The notes below the pieces were generated by a model, which did not search any database, was not told the origin of the DNA, and worked only from the letters and a program-made list of their open reading frames with translations. Positions 37,374 to 45,626 of a stretch of 64,000 nt of DNA are shown here, piece by piece (position 1 is the stretch's first letter; each line of letters begins with the position of its first letter). This DNA comes from Mesobacillus zeae (GTDB lineage: Bacteria > Bacillota > Bacilli > Bacillales > Cytobacillaceae): contig NZ_QWVT01000007.1 in assembly GCF_003570705.1 (NCBI RefSeq), positions 1 to 64,000 on the forward strand. Direction: 5' to 3'. The translations under genes and the position numbers were made by a program.

Positions 37374-38247
37374 AGCCGATGTCCCCCATTTCGTAAATAA
37401 AAATTTCCTCTAGCGTAAGTGGCAGGATATCGAAAATGAGCGGATTCGTCTTTTTCACTTGTTTAAAAATGTCCTCTTCATCCCCTCTTACAATACATAA
37501 GAGAATACTGCCGCGCTTTTCTGTATGTACGAGCGACAGGTTTTTCAGCAAATCTTTCGGCACTTCTCCCCTATAGGCAATCTGGATTTTGTGAATATCC
37601 GATTTAAGATCATCCAACTCTTTCTGTAGGACAATCTTTCCTTTATGGATAATTCCGACCGTATCACAGATATCTTCAATTTCCCGAAGGTTATGGGAAG
37701 AAATTAATATCGACATTTCTCTTTCTGCGACATCCGTGATCAGCAGATTCTTCACTTTTTTCCTAACGACTGGATCAAGACCATCCATTGGTTCATCGAG
37801 AAAAAGGATGTCGGGTTTGCAGGAAAGTGCAAGAATGAATGCTGCCTGGCGCTGCCAGCCTTTTGAAAATGTATGAAGCTTCTTTTTCACATCGAACGCG
37901 AAAGACTTGACGAGAGTTTCAAACCTTTCATCTGACCAATTTGGATAAAGACTTTTATAATAGCGGGCCATCATGCTGATGGTATATTGTGACAAGAATA
38001 CTGGCGAATCAGGTATGTAAAACATTTTTTGCTTTACGTCTACGTTTTCATAAACAGGCTGACCGATTATTGTCACTTTTCCTTTATCCTGTCTGTAAAT
38101 GCCGGCAAGAAGCTTGATCAATGTCGTCTTACCTGCCCCGTTAGAACCAATCAGTCCGTAAATTGACCCTTTGGCGATTGACAGACTGACATCAGACAAC
38201 GCGGTATAATGGTCAAAATGTTTCATGATTCCTTCCATTTTAATCAT
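37345..38247 (-). CDS. ABC transporter ATPase, YtrB-like
   Basis: 300 residues from the ATG at 38247, which overlaps the ytrA-like stop by eight bases. Walker A GSNGAGKTT, Walker B DILFLDEPMDGLDP and switch region SSHNLREIEDI are clear; the ABC signature is atypical (TFSKGWQRQ), as in YtrB and other Bacillus membrane-stress ABC proteins. It should energise the adjacent permease. Confidence 0.85.
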   Translation of the reverse strand: MIKMEGIMKHFDHYTALSDVSLSIAKGSIYGLIGSNGAGKTTLIKLLAGIYRQDKGKVTIIGQPVYENVDVKQKMFYIPDSPVFLSQYTISMMARYYKSLYPNWSDERFETLVKSFAFDVKKKLHTFSKGWQRQAAFILALSCKPDILFLDEPMDGLDPVVRKKVKNLLITDVAEREMSILISSHNLREIEDICDTVGIIHKGKIVLQKELDDLKSDIHKIQIAYRGEVPKDLLKNLSLVHTEKRGSILLCIVRGDEEDIFKQVKKTNPLIFDILPLTLEEIFIYEMGDIGYAIENVIVK

Positions 38248-38629
38248 TGCTTTCTTCTCCCCCTTTTGGAGCATCGAGTTCACGAATCAGCTTCACCATT
38301 TCTTCCGGACGGATGCCAAGGTATAAGGCTTCCAAAATCAGCTTTTCCAGTTCCCTCAGGACCGTTTCTATTTTTTTAAGGTCTATTTGCTGGTTGTTTG
38401 GATTCACAAAGCTCCCCTTACCTTTCTGTGAATAGATAAACCCTTGTGTTTCAAGTTCCCTGTATGCTTTTTGGATCGTGTTTGGGTTGATCGTCAGCTG
38501 CTGCGCAAGGGTCCGTACGGATGGCAGCTGTTCGTCGGGCTTAAGCACTTCATTTATGATTAATTCCTTCAGCTTGTCGACAAGCTGTTCGTAAATCGGT
38601 TTTCGGCTTCTCAAATCAAGTTCAAACAT
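38240..38629 (-). CDS. GntR-family repressor, YtrA type
   Basis: A 129-residue short GntR regulator: winged helix (KPIYEQLVDKLKELI, LPSVRTLAQQLTINPNTI) followed by only ~50 residues of helical dimerisation tail. This is the YtrA subfamily, which represses its own ABC operon and is relieved by cell-envelope antibiotics in Bacillus subtilis. It is first in the operon ytrA-ytrB-permease-sigma. Confidence 0.88.
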   Translation of the reverse strand: MFELDLRSRKPIYEQLVDKLKELIINEVLKPDEQLPSVRTLAQQLTINPNTIQKAYRELETQGFIYSQKGKGSFVNPNNQQIDLKKIETVLRELEKLILEALYLGIRPEEMVKLIRELDAPKGGEESND

Positions 38630-38645
38630 TCAATCACCCCATTCC

Positions 38646-38658
38646 GTACTAAGTGTAC
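38646..38658 (-). promoter_or_regulatory. Possible YtrA-type operator
   Basis: GTAC-TAAGT-GTAC dyad, 17 bases upstream of the repressor ATG, within a wider AGTACACTTAGTACGG sequence. Position fits autorepression; the match to the known family operator is from memory and weak. Confidence 0.35.
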
Positions 38659-38771
38659 TATTATTCTTAATACAGTTTGATTATATGTCATGCTTTTCCA
38701 AAAGAAAACCCTTTTTGTAAATATTTTTTCATAACCTTTCCTCCGAAGCACATGAAAAATAATGCTGTGAC

Positions 38772-38778
38772 CATACTA
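38772..38778 (+). promoter_or_regulatory. CATACTA -10 box before the VanW gene
   Basis: CATACTA is the exact SigG/SigF-type -10 consensus, 19 bases before the TTG start. The -35 region is poor. YoaR, a VanW protein of Bacillus subtilis, is listed in the SigG regulon as I recall. Confidence 0.3.
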
Positions 38779-38796
38779 AAACGGAGGTGAATACTT

Positions 38797-39687
38797 TTGA
38801 AAATTGGATGGACATTAGGCCTTTTTTTATTAACCCTGAATATGCATACAGTCAGTGCTGCCTCTCCTCCTTTTATCGAGACAGACTCAATAACTGTCCG
38901 TTATCTCAAAAAGGAGGCTGCAACCGTCAGTAAAGAAGAATTTTCTCTGCCAGTGACTGACCTGACATTCGCCGACACCGATAAAATAGCTGACCTTTCT
39001 AAAAAAATGGAAAATATCGTCTACAAAGCACCGATAGATGCGTCACTTGACAGCGATGGGAACATCATTCCGGAAAAGAATGGTACAGTACTGGACCAAG
39101 CCGCTTTCACAGCTTCCTTCCTGCAATCCTTTTACAGTAGCGAAGAACAAATTCTGGTGCTTCCCGTCAAACCAATGTACGCAAGAGTTGACAGCGAACT
39201 GTTAGCCAATATCAAGACAAAGCAAATTGGACACTATGTAACGACTTATAACAATCATAATTGGGAAAGGTCACATAATATCAGCCTTGCTGCCAAGGCA
39301 ATCGATAACAAGGTCGTCTTTCCCGGGGAAACATTTTCTTTTAATTCTATTGTTGGCCAAAGGACAGAGGCACGGGGATACAAGCCTGCCCCCGTCATTG
39401 TGAAGGGTGAACTGTCAGAGGGGGTTGGCGGAGGAATTTGCCAAGTATCGTCCACCTTGTACAATGCAGTGGATTTTTCCGGACTGAAAGTATTAAGGCG
39501 CTATAAGCATAGCAAGGAAGTGCCATACGTGCCGCCTGGCCGGGACGCTGCAGTCAGTTGGGCAGGCCCCGATTTTATTTTTAAAAATGAGTATAAACAG
39601 CCTGTTCTAATTAAAGCAAAAGCCGCTTCAGGCCGGATAGCAGTGCGAATTTTTTCTTCTGACAGCATTGAAATAAAGAAAAAGTAA
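38797..39687 (+). CDS. Secreted VanW-domain protein (YoaR-like)
   Basis: A 296-residue protein starting at TTG with AACGGAGGTG upstream. Signal peptide 1-22, then a linker domain (~25-155), then a VanW domain (about 160-285) with the conserved FSFNSIVGQRTEARGY and GGGICQVSSTLYNA blocks. VanW/YoaR proteins act in envelope or spore maintenance; biochemical role unknown. Monocistronic with a terminator. Confidence 0.85.
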   Translation: MKIGWTLGLFLLTLNMHTVSAASPPFIETDSITVRYLKKEAATVSKEEFSLPVTDLTFADTDKIADLSKKMENIVYKAPIDASLDSDGNIIPEKNGTVLDQAAFTASFLQSFYSSEEQILVLPVKPMYARVDSELLANIKTKQIGHYVTTYNNHNWERSHNISLAAKAIDNKVVFPGETFSFNSIVGQRTEARGYKPAPVIVKGELSEGVGGGICQVSSTLYNAVDFSGLKVLRRYKHSKEVPYVPPGRDAAVSWAGPDFIFKNEYKQPVLIKAKAASGRIAVRIFSSDSIEIKKK

Positions 39688-39729
39688 AATGGTGTCCTTT
39701 TGTAAAGTTGGCAGCAACCGATCATATAA

Positions 39730-39757
39730 AGCAAAAGCGGCCTGATGGCCGCTTTTA
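39730..39757. terminator. Bidirectional terminator between vanW and the rsbR-like pseudogene
   Basis: AAAAGCGGCC/GGCCGCTTTT around a four-base loop. In its present frame the minus-strand rsbR remnant reads straight through it. Confidence 0.85.
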
Positions 39758-39759
39758 AC

Positions 39760-40607
39760 ATGTTTACCTGATATTTGATTATCTTTAAGGCCTGCTTGAG
39801 TGTACTGAAAGTAGAGATATCCGTAAAATCAAGACCGAGCTGAATGGAAGTTTGCGCCACTTCCGGCCTGATGCCGGAAAGGATAGACTCAATCCCCAAA
39901 AGTCTCAGTGTACCAACGAGACTGAATATTTGATGGGCCACCATCGTGTCGATGATTGGGACGCCCGATAAATCAATAAACAATGTTGTAATCTTTAGTT
40001 CCGAACATCTTCCCGGAATGAAATCAAGTATCTCTTTTGCCCGCTGCCTATCAATATCCCCCTACCAATGGCATCACACCGGCTCTGTCGATGATCGGGA
40101 TGACAGGCGAGCCTAGTTCAGTAATCAACGCCTGCTGGGCAACCAGTCTGGCGTTTGTTAGTTCATAATAAAGTTCAGTGAATTTATGTATCATTTTATC
40201 AAATGTTGAATTGATAACAGTACTCCAACGGACAATGTCGCCATGATTGACTTCGCCTATGTTCTCAGAAATGAACCTGCCCACAAAACTCCAATACGTC
40301 TCTCTTACCTTCCGCAATGCCTCAATTACTTCATGGATGGGTGTCCCGGTTTCCACCTTGCTTTTTGCAGCAGTCATTGCCCAGTCAGTCATATGTCTCT
40401 CAAACAAATCAGTACTTTCAAGAAAAAGGCTAGAAATAGTTTTGATTGTCATCTTGTTTTATCTCTCAGCATTTTTTCCATTGAAGCATCTGTATAAATA
40501 GAATGCACATTTCCTTTAGCTGTCACGACTGTTACTAACCAAGCATCCGTTATTTCATTCATATTGACTTCGATATAATCATAAAGCCTCTTATCAAGCT
40601 GTGTCAT
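39760..40607 (-). pseudogene. RsbR-type stressosome co-antagonist, broken by two frameshifts
   Basis: The original start is the ATG at 40607 (AGGGGAAGG before it). The non-heme-globin-like N-domain runs in one frame to a stop after MEKMLRDK, continues one frame over as MTIKTISSLFLESTD, and the STAS domain (FIDLSGVPIIDTMVAHQIF) is in the third frame. The first shift is explained by loss of one A in an A-run near 40458, the second by one extra G in a five-G run at 40058-40062. The STAS frame also runs past its expected end. RsbR proteins regulate SigB. Confidence 0.85.
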
Positions 40608-40710
40608 AATCCTTCCCCTAACTTCATTCTTTTCTGGGCCTCACTCTCTATAGTTACCCCCAAAAAACGATTTTGAACCTAAAAATGAGGAAGGAAGCTG
40701 TTCGGTTAAG

Positions 40711-41102
40711 CTAAAAAAGTCCTGCTTCTCTTGCAGCCGCGATGCTGTCTCTTGCAAAAGCGAATGGACATCCTGTATTTTCCTAATGCATATACATCTA
40801 CCGCGGCTTGTCAAAAAGCCAATGGTTATGAAGGGCCGTTACGATAATCTCTCTTTCACGCAGTGCGGAAAGGAAAGGATTAATTTCTTCCTGCAATATT
40901 ACTGTTCCCCAAGATTAAGTGTCTCATAATTTCTGTCATCCTCAAATGACAAGGCGAATGGAAGTGCAAGTGGAGATGCCGTCTTCCTCCCTAATATTTT
41001 CGCATCAATATCCCTAAGCCGCTGCACAACACATAGATTCTCATTTGATACTAAAACAGATCCTCCAATAATTTTCGCTAATTTTCTGCAACCTGAACTC
41101 AT
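40711..41102 (-). pseudogene. DUF1259 (LppY/LpqO-like) gene, frameshifted
   Basis: The ATG at 41102 opens MSSGCRKLAKIIGGSVLVSN, then LPFALSFED. After LNLGE the frame breaks; a one-base correction restores VILQEEINPFLSALRERE and IVTALHNHWLFDKPR, the conserved DUF1259 block. A second break near 40805 precedes GCPFAFARDSIAAARE and a stop at 40711. At least two indels. Function of the family unknown. Confidence 0.75.
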
Positions 41103-41321
41103 ACAATATTCATCTCCTTTTGTATTTGCTGATAATATATGAAAAATACTCTCATCATGTTTGGACAAACAGCCTGTTGGATAAAAAAGTGGCTAACCAA
41201 TTACACAAGGACCTTTTTACCTATAAACCTTTGGGAAAATTTCGAAACTAGTAAGCCATTAACCTGGTAATTTATGATAAAATATTTTAAAAGATTAATT
41301 CGTTTAATAAGGGGGTTAATC

Positions 41322-41474
41322 ATGTATACATGCAATTTGGCACTGAAAAATCAGATTGAAGCCTTACGAAGTGAAATGGTCTCAGCAGGGATTCTCTATG
41401 GATTTCAACATATTAAAACCATTAACCTTAGTGTAGAGCTTGATATTTTGCTAAACAAATTTCAGAAACAATAA
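41322..41474 (+). CDS. Spo0E-family aspartyl-phosphate phosphatase (second copy)
   Basis: A 50-residue protein from the ATG at 41322, chosen for AAGGGGG just upstream. It contains IEALRSEMVSAG and the signature SVELDILLNKF. It is a divergent paralogue of the 2120-2302 gene. Probable target Spo0A~P, by family. Confidence 0.78.
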   Translation: MYTCNLALKNQIEALRSEMVSAGILYGFQHIKTINLSVELDILLNKFQKQ

Positions 41475-41697
41475 TCGTCATTCATATATCACCCTAAAAA
41501 AATGTCTGGAAACAGGCATTTTTTTGTTGCAAGAGAGACTATCCCCTTCTTTTCCCAAAAGGTTTTAACTGGAAAACGTTTACTCAAGAACATTCTTTTC
41601 ATGGTAAAATAGAATGGAAAGGGTTTGTTCACACATCCCTATGAATCGGACTATAATTCTCGAAGAAAACTTTGAATTCTGGCTGGAGGTGGCTGCA

Positions 41698-42285
41698 GTG
41701 GAAACAGAAAAGAGCCTGCAAGGAGAAAATGTTGTGCTTTGTCAGCTCTTGGAGGACGATTTGCCTCTTTTATGGGAGCTTGTCTATCATAATCCGCATC
41801 CAGAATGGAAGAAATGGGATTCACCCAATATTTCATGTCATGAAATAAATTATGAAAAATACCACGACCAAACAGCCAATCTAATGAAGCAAGGCTGTGA
41901 TAACCAGTTCACAATCAAGGTTGAGGACAAAATCATTGGAGTGGTTTCCTATGAATGGGAGCATGAGTCATCAAACAGCCTTGAAATTGAAATTTCCATC
42001 TACAAGCCGGAATATTGGGATAAAGGATATGGAACAGATGCCTTGAAAACATGGATCACTCGTTTGTTCGGGCTTTTCTCCGTCCCAAGAATCGGGTTTA
42101 CCACCTGGTCGGGAAACCAAAGGATGGTTGCAGTCGGCAAAAAGCTCGGAATGAAGGAAGAAGGAAGAATCCGTAATAGCCATCTCCAACACGGCCGTTA
42201 TTATGATACAGTGAAAATGGGTGTGTTGCGCGAGGATTGGAATGGTGCTAGAGGAAAAGGTTTTACTCCTAATAAAATGGGATAA
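41698..42285 (+). CDS. GNAT acetyltransferase (RimJ/RimL-like)
   Basis: 195 residues from a GTG at 41698; GGAGGTG lies six bases before it, whereas upstream ATGs lack a site. Acetyl-CoA loop WDKGYGTDALK, then FTTWSGNQRMVAVGKKLGM. It is clearly paralogous to the 48194-48724 gene (PEWKKWD, YEWEHESS, TTWSGN, YYD motifs). Substrate unknown. Confidence 0.8.
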   Translation: METEKSLQGENVVLCQLLEDDLPLLWELVYHNPHPEWKKWDSPNISCHEINYEKYHDQTANLMKQGCDNQFTIKVEDKIIGVVSYEWEHESSNSLEIEISIYKPEYWDKGYGTDALKTWITRLFGLFSVPRIGFTTWSGNQRMVAVGKKLGMKEEGRIRNSHLQHGRYYDTVKMGVLREDWNGARGKGFTPNKMG

Positions 42286-42504
42286 AAGGGGATTAGCTGC
42301 TATTGATTTTTGACAAGAAAAAGCTATGGATTGGGATTGCTTTCCAGCCTACTGTTGGCTTTTCGATTCGGATTCCAGCCATTAAAGGTCGTTATATTCA
42401 AAAAAACGATGAAGATTGCTGAAGTCAAACCTGATTTCCAGAGTGGAAATACCCAGCAAATAGAACTCGTAGTTGAACAAGGGAAAAATAAAAGAAAGCT
42501 ATAA

Positions 42505-42535
42505 AAGAGCCCAGTTTATGAAAACTGGGCTCTTC
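42505..42535 (-). terminator. Terminator of nadE
   Basis: AAGAGCCCAGTTT/AAACTGGGCTCTT hairpin with T-run on the minus strand. Confidence 0.85.
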
Positions 42536-42542
42536 GCTTTCG

Positions 42543-43361
42543 CTATTTCCACCAGCTGTCGTGAATGGATGCAGGCATATGCCGTTTGTGTTCAGAAATT
42601 CGGTAATGTTTTTCGATTTTTTCAGCTGCCTGAAGGCTGACTTCTTTGCCTTCAAGATAATCATCCAGTTCTTCGTACGAAATGCCAAGCTCTGTTTCAT
42701 CCGACTGCAATGGCTTACGATCGAGGAGGTCGGCTGTAGGGACCTTTAAATACAGGCGTTCTTCGGCGCCAAGCTCTTTCAGCAGTTCTCTTCCCTGCTG
42801 CTTGTTGAGCCCTGAAAGAGGGAGAAGATCCGCGCCGCCATCGCCAAATTTTGTATAGAAGCCTGTTACAGCCTCCGCGGCATGGTCTGTCCCAATGACC
42901 AGTAGCCCTTCTTCTCCAGCGAATGCATACTGTGCGATCATTCTTGCCCTTGCTTTAATATTTCCTTTTTGGAAATCGCTGAGTTTGCTGCCGCTAATTT
43001 GATCAAATTCTTCTTTCGCAGCATCGACGGATTTCTTTATATTGTAGGAATATTCTCTGTCAGCTTTTATAAAGTCAAGTGCCAGCTGTGCATCATCCTC
43101 GTCATGCTGTGTACCGTACGGAAGTCTGAGCGCCACAAACTCGGCATTTCCCCCTTCCTTCCTGATTTCCTCAGCCGCAATTTGCCCAAGCCGGCCGGCC
43201 AGCGTAGAATCTTGGCCGCCGCTGATGCCCAGGACGAATCCTTTTGCTCCCGATTTGTGCAAGTATGCCTTCAGGAACTCTACTCTGTCCCTTATCTCCT
43301 GTTTAGGATCAATACTCGGCTTGACATGAAGTGTTTCTATAATTTGTTTTTGGATGCTCAT
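42543..43361 (-). CDS. nadE: Ammonia-dependent NAD synthetase
   Basis: A 272-residue enzyme making NAD from deamido-NAD, ATP and ammonia. P-loop [14 protein letters not shown] (about 44-57), [29 protein letters not shown] and KVPTADLL blocks are conserved. The length matches the short, glutaminase-free form. Monocistronic, with its own terminator. Confidence 0.95.
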   Translation of the reverse strand: MSIQKQIIETLHVKPSIDPKQEIRDRVEFLKAYLHKSGAKGFVLGISGGQDSTLAGRLGQIAAEEIRKEGGNAEFVALRLPYGTQHDEDDAQLALDFIKADREYSYNIKKSVDAAKEEFDQISGSKLSDFQKGNIKARARMIAQYAFAGEEGLLVIGTDHAAEAVTGFYTKFGDGGADLLPLSGLNKQQGRELLKELGAEERLYLKVPTADLLDRKPLQSDETELGISYEELDDYLEGKEVSLQAAEKIEKHYRISEHKRHMPASIHDSWWK

Positions 43362-43552
43362 ACCATCAACCGCCTTTTTTAAATTCTATTATATAAGATT
43401 TCCCTCTTTCTTGCGTGTCTAAGGGTTCTACTCCTTAGATTCCCTTATTGTGTCCTTACTTAAACACAGCCTGCTCCACATTCGACAACCCTTTGAGAAA
43501 ATCGTTGTCCCTGCACTTTCTTTGCCGAAAAAGAACTTGTTTTGTCAACAGC

Positions 43553-43581
43553 AAAGGATTCGCCTTCCGGACAGCGAATTT
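43553..43581 (+). promoter_or_regulatory. SigH-type promoter of racA
   Basis: AAAGGATTC (-35) and AGCGAATTT (-10) with an 11-base spacer match RnAGGAwWW-N11-12-RnnGAATww in all but one defined position. The start point would fall just before the AGGAGG at 43593. racA is a SigH gene in Bacillus subtilis. Confidence 0.65.
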
Positions 43582-43605
43582 CTTTTTACAACAGGAGGGA
43601 TGGAG

Positions 43606-44130
43606 ATGAATACAAATGCAGTCGCCAAGCTGCTGGGGGTTTCTCAAAGCACGATCCAGCGCTGGGTAAAACAAGCCAATCTCAAAATGAGCCGGAATGA
43701 ACTTGGACACTATGTGTTTTCGGAGGACAGCATTGAGGTGCTGAAACATATCCAGGAACAAGTGAACAATGGTGTCCTTCTCCAGGAAATTGCTGCCGCC
43801 CGCCAAACCGTCCGTACCGGAACCGTAAAACAAGTAAAACAGCCCGACTCCAATGCTGCAGTTGAAAAGCTCATCGAAAAAGTCTCAGACCTTGAGAGAA
43901 GGATCGATGGAAAAGCTGATGATGTTGTTACCTACCAGCTCTTACAGCATCGCAGGGAAATCGAGGAACTGAACGGCCAGGTACGGCAGCTGATGACATT
44001 GATTGAAACACTTGAACAACAAAATGAAAGTAAAGAGGAAACAGTGCCCGACCTCTCACTAGAAGGACCATCCAAGCTGATGAACAAATTCAAGAAAAAG
44101 AAAATCATCGGAATGCTGTTCGGATTTTAA
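43606..44130 (+). CDS. racA: Chromosome-anchoring protein RacA
   Basis: 174 residues from the ATG at 43606 (AGGAGG seven bases upstream). A MerR-like helix-turn-helix at the N-terminus (MNTNAVAKLLGVSQSTIQRW) is followed by a long coiled coil (~95-150) and a basic, hydrophobic C-terminus (FKKKKIIGMLFGF). RacA binds origin-proximal DNA and tethers it to DivIVA at the pole during sporulation. A longer frame upstream is not used. Confidence 0.85.
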   Translation: MNTNAVAKLLGVSQSTIQRWVKQANLKMSRNELGHYVFSEDSIEVLKHIQEQVNNGVLLQEIAAARQTVRTGTVKQVKQPDSNAAVEKLIEKVSDLERRIDGKADDVVTYQLLQHRREIEELNGQVRQLMTLIETLEQQNESKEETVPDLSLEGPSKLMNKFKKKKIIGMLFGF

Positions 44131-44184
44131 CCATATCTGCTTGATGGAAGCCTATTGCAGGCTTCCTTTTTATGAGTTTTGATT

Positions 44185-44305
44185 GCAGTAATTGGACGGG
44201 TGGTTGATATATTCGTTGTGTTGGTTGATTTATGTACCAGGATGATCGATATGGTCGCTGAGTTGTTTGATTTCTGCGTCAAGTTGATCGATATCTTTGC
44301 TGGAT
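44185..44305. repeat. Degenerate GATCGATAT-type intergenic repeat
   Basis: Several units of the form ggTtGATaTaT / GATCGATATgg / GATCGATATCTTT are spaced about 20-40 bases apart. AAGTTGATCGATATCTTT at 44281-44298 recurs identically at 61661-61678. No RNA or protein assignment. Confidence 0.5.
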
Positions 44306-44406
44306 TGGGTGATAAGTCCGTTTGCAGTAATCGTATTTACTCGCGCGAAGGTCAAAATATTTACGAAAAACCAAGTGACTTCAGAATTCAGAAGACAATA
44401 GAATAC

Positions 44407-44442
44407 AAAAAAGCCGCCTTCAACTGTTGAAAACGGCTTTTT
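44407..44442 (-). terminator. Terminator of the trypsin-like protease gene
   Basis: AAAAAGCCG/CGGCTTTTT with an internal TCAACAGTTGA palindrome; T-run on the minus strand. Confidence 0.75.
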
Positions 44443-44450
44443 CATATGCA

Positions 44451-45257
44451 TTACGGAAGTATGACATACTTGCCCAGGAATGTCCTCGCTGACGGGGTAT
44501 CAAGGCGGTATGTTGCGTTTGTAGCCTTACACATCGAATCACCTGTGACTGTCACACCTGCTATAATGTTGGTTGCACCGCTGCCTGCACCAAGGAAATT
44601 AGGGCCTCCAGAATCGCCGAAGCATGTGCCAGAGTTTCCCGCTGCATTGTTTTGCGACAGCCGGAGCCATGTGGCGTTTAACGCATTGAACTCAGAAACG
44701 GACATTCTTTTTAATCCATCATACGGAAAAATCGGTCCGCCCGGTTGGTTGACTGGCTCCTGAACACCATAGCCGGCTGCCGTGAAAGTTGCATCTTTCA
44801 TTTTTCCTTTCTCGGCCATTTCATTAAACAAATTCTCTGTTGGAAGTTCGGCCGGTTTAATATTTTTCACCGACTCATCCAGCAAAACTACCGCAATATC
44901 ACCGGTATCTGACTGCCTGTGCGAATACTCTGGATTTGTAACGGCATGCCCGGAGTAAAGCTTTGTTTCTGCATTAACAGGATCAACATCTTCATCAAAG
45001 CTCACCCACACTTCATTATCCTCCGGCAAATCAGATGTACAGTGCGAAGCAGTCAAGAAGACATTAGACTGTAAAAGCGTACCGGAACAAATCTGCCGCT
45101 TCCCTCCCTTTTCAGATTTCACAATCAATGCTCCGACATTCGGATGCCGGCCATTATCGAGCTCTCCATATGTGACTGCACCGGCCAAGTCAGCCATTGA
45201 TCCCCAAGCAAAACCTAAAAGAAGTAATAACAACAGCAGTTTTTTCTTTCCTCCCAT
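44451..45257 (-). CDS. Secreted trypsin-like (S1) serine protease
   Basis: A 268-residue precursor with an unusually Leu-rich signal peptide (about 1-27). The catalytic triad is visible: His72 (LTASHCTS), Asp120 (DTGDIAVVLL) and Ser216 (CFGDSGGP). Cys57-Cys73 and two later Cys could form disulfides. It is closer in feel to animal/actinobacterial trypsins than to the V8/Glu-specific proteases common in Bacillus. AGGTGG precedes the ATG. Confidence 0.88.
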   Translation of the reverse strand: MGGKKKLLLLLLLLGFAWGSMADLAGAVTYGELDNGRHPNVGALIVKSEKGGKRQICSGTLLQSNVFLTASHCTSDLPEDNEVWVSFDEDVDPVNAETKLYSGHAVTNPEYSHRQSDTGDIAVVLLDESVKNIKPAELPTENLFNEMAEKGKMKDATFTAAGYGVQEPVNQPGGPIFPYDGLKRMSVSEFNALNATWLRLSQNNAAGNSGTCFGDSGGPNFLGAGSGATNIIAGVTVTGDSMCKATNATYRLDTPSARTFLGKYVILP

Positions 45258-45342
45258 TTCTCAACCACCTATCCCCATTTTTTTTGCATCCGAAATACTA
45301 TATGGCTCCTTCCCCTAAAATATGCTCCCCATGCCTTTGTAC

Positions 45343-45367
45343 GTTTAGAGCTCCTCACTGCGGGTAC
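45343..45367 (+). promoter_or_regulatory. SigB-type promoter of the csbD-like gene
   Basis: GTTTAG-N13-GGGTAC matches the SigB consensus GTTTAA-N12-14-GGGTAT at all but two bases. It lies 35 bases upstream of the ATG. CsbD is the classic SigB-controlled protein. Confidence 0.7.
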
Positions 45368-45401
45368 AGCTATAGTAGACAAAATGAAGGAGGAATTTGA
45401 T

Positions 45402-45485
45402 ATGGGCGACTTATCCGATAAAATGAAAGGCGCAGTGAATAAGGTAAAGGCCGAAGCTAAAGATCAAGCTGGCAGCAAAAAATGA
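45402..45485 (+). CDS. 27-residue CsbD-like stress protein
   Basis: The ORF reads MGDLSDKMKGAVNKVKAEAK followed by DQAGSKK, a short version of the CsbD helical repeat (KGK.NKVKGEAKDQ). GAAGGAGG lies eight bases upstream. General-stress role inferred from the family and the SigB-type promoter. Shorter than usual CsbD (60-70 residues). Confidence 0.65.
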   Translation: MGDLSDKMKGAVNKVKAEAKDQAGSKK

Positions 45486-45520
45486 TCCGGCCTCCAGGCT
45501 GAAGAAAAATGGAATAATTA

Positions 45521-45559
45521 AAGGGCATGAGCCCAGTACAGTACCGGGTTCATGCCCTA
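45521..45559. other. Perfect-ended long hairpin
   Basis: GGGCATGAgCCC pairs with GGGTTCATGCCC around a CAGTACAGTACC loop. No T-run follows. Either a Rho-independent-like end of the csbD transcript or a repeat. Confidence 0.5.
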
Positions 45560-45626
45560 GACGGTGCCTAATGAAATAACCGTGTCTAACTTTATGGGGT
45601 CACTTCACTTTGACCAGTTTTTTGTA

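Noticed and set aside
39501-39760. Continuation of the rsbR-like frame antisense to vanW
   Set aside because: It reads through a terminator and the 3' end of vanW; a consequence of frame disruption, not a domain.
42310-42504. 64-codon frame after the GNAT gene
   Set aside because: No ribosome site, ambiguous between two frames, ends at the nadE terminator; probably chance or debris.
44179-44430. Plus-strand frame of hydrophobic IDIF-type units
   Set aside because: It is a translation of the GATCGATAT repeats; no ribosome site.
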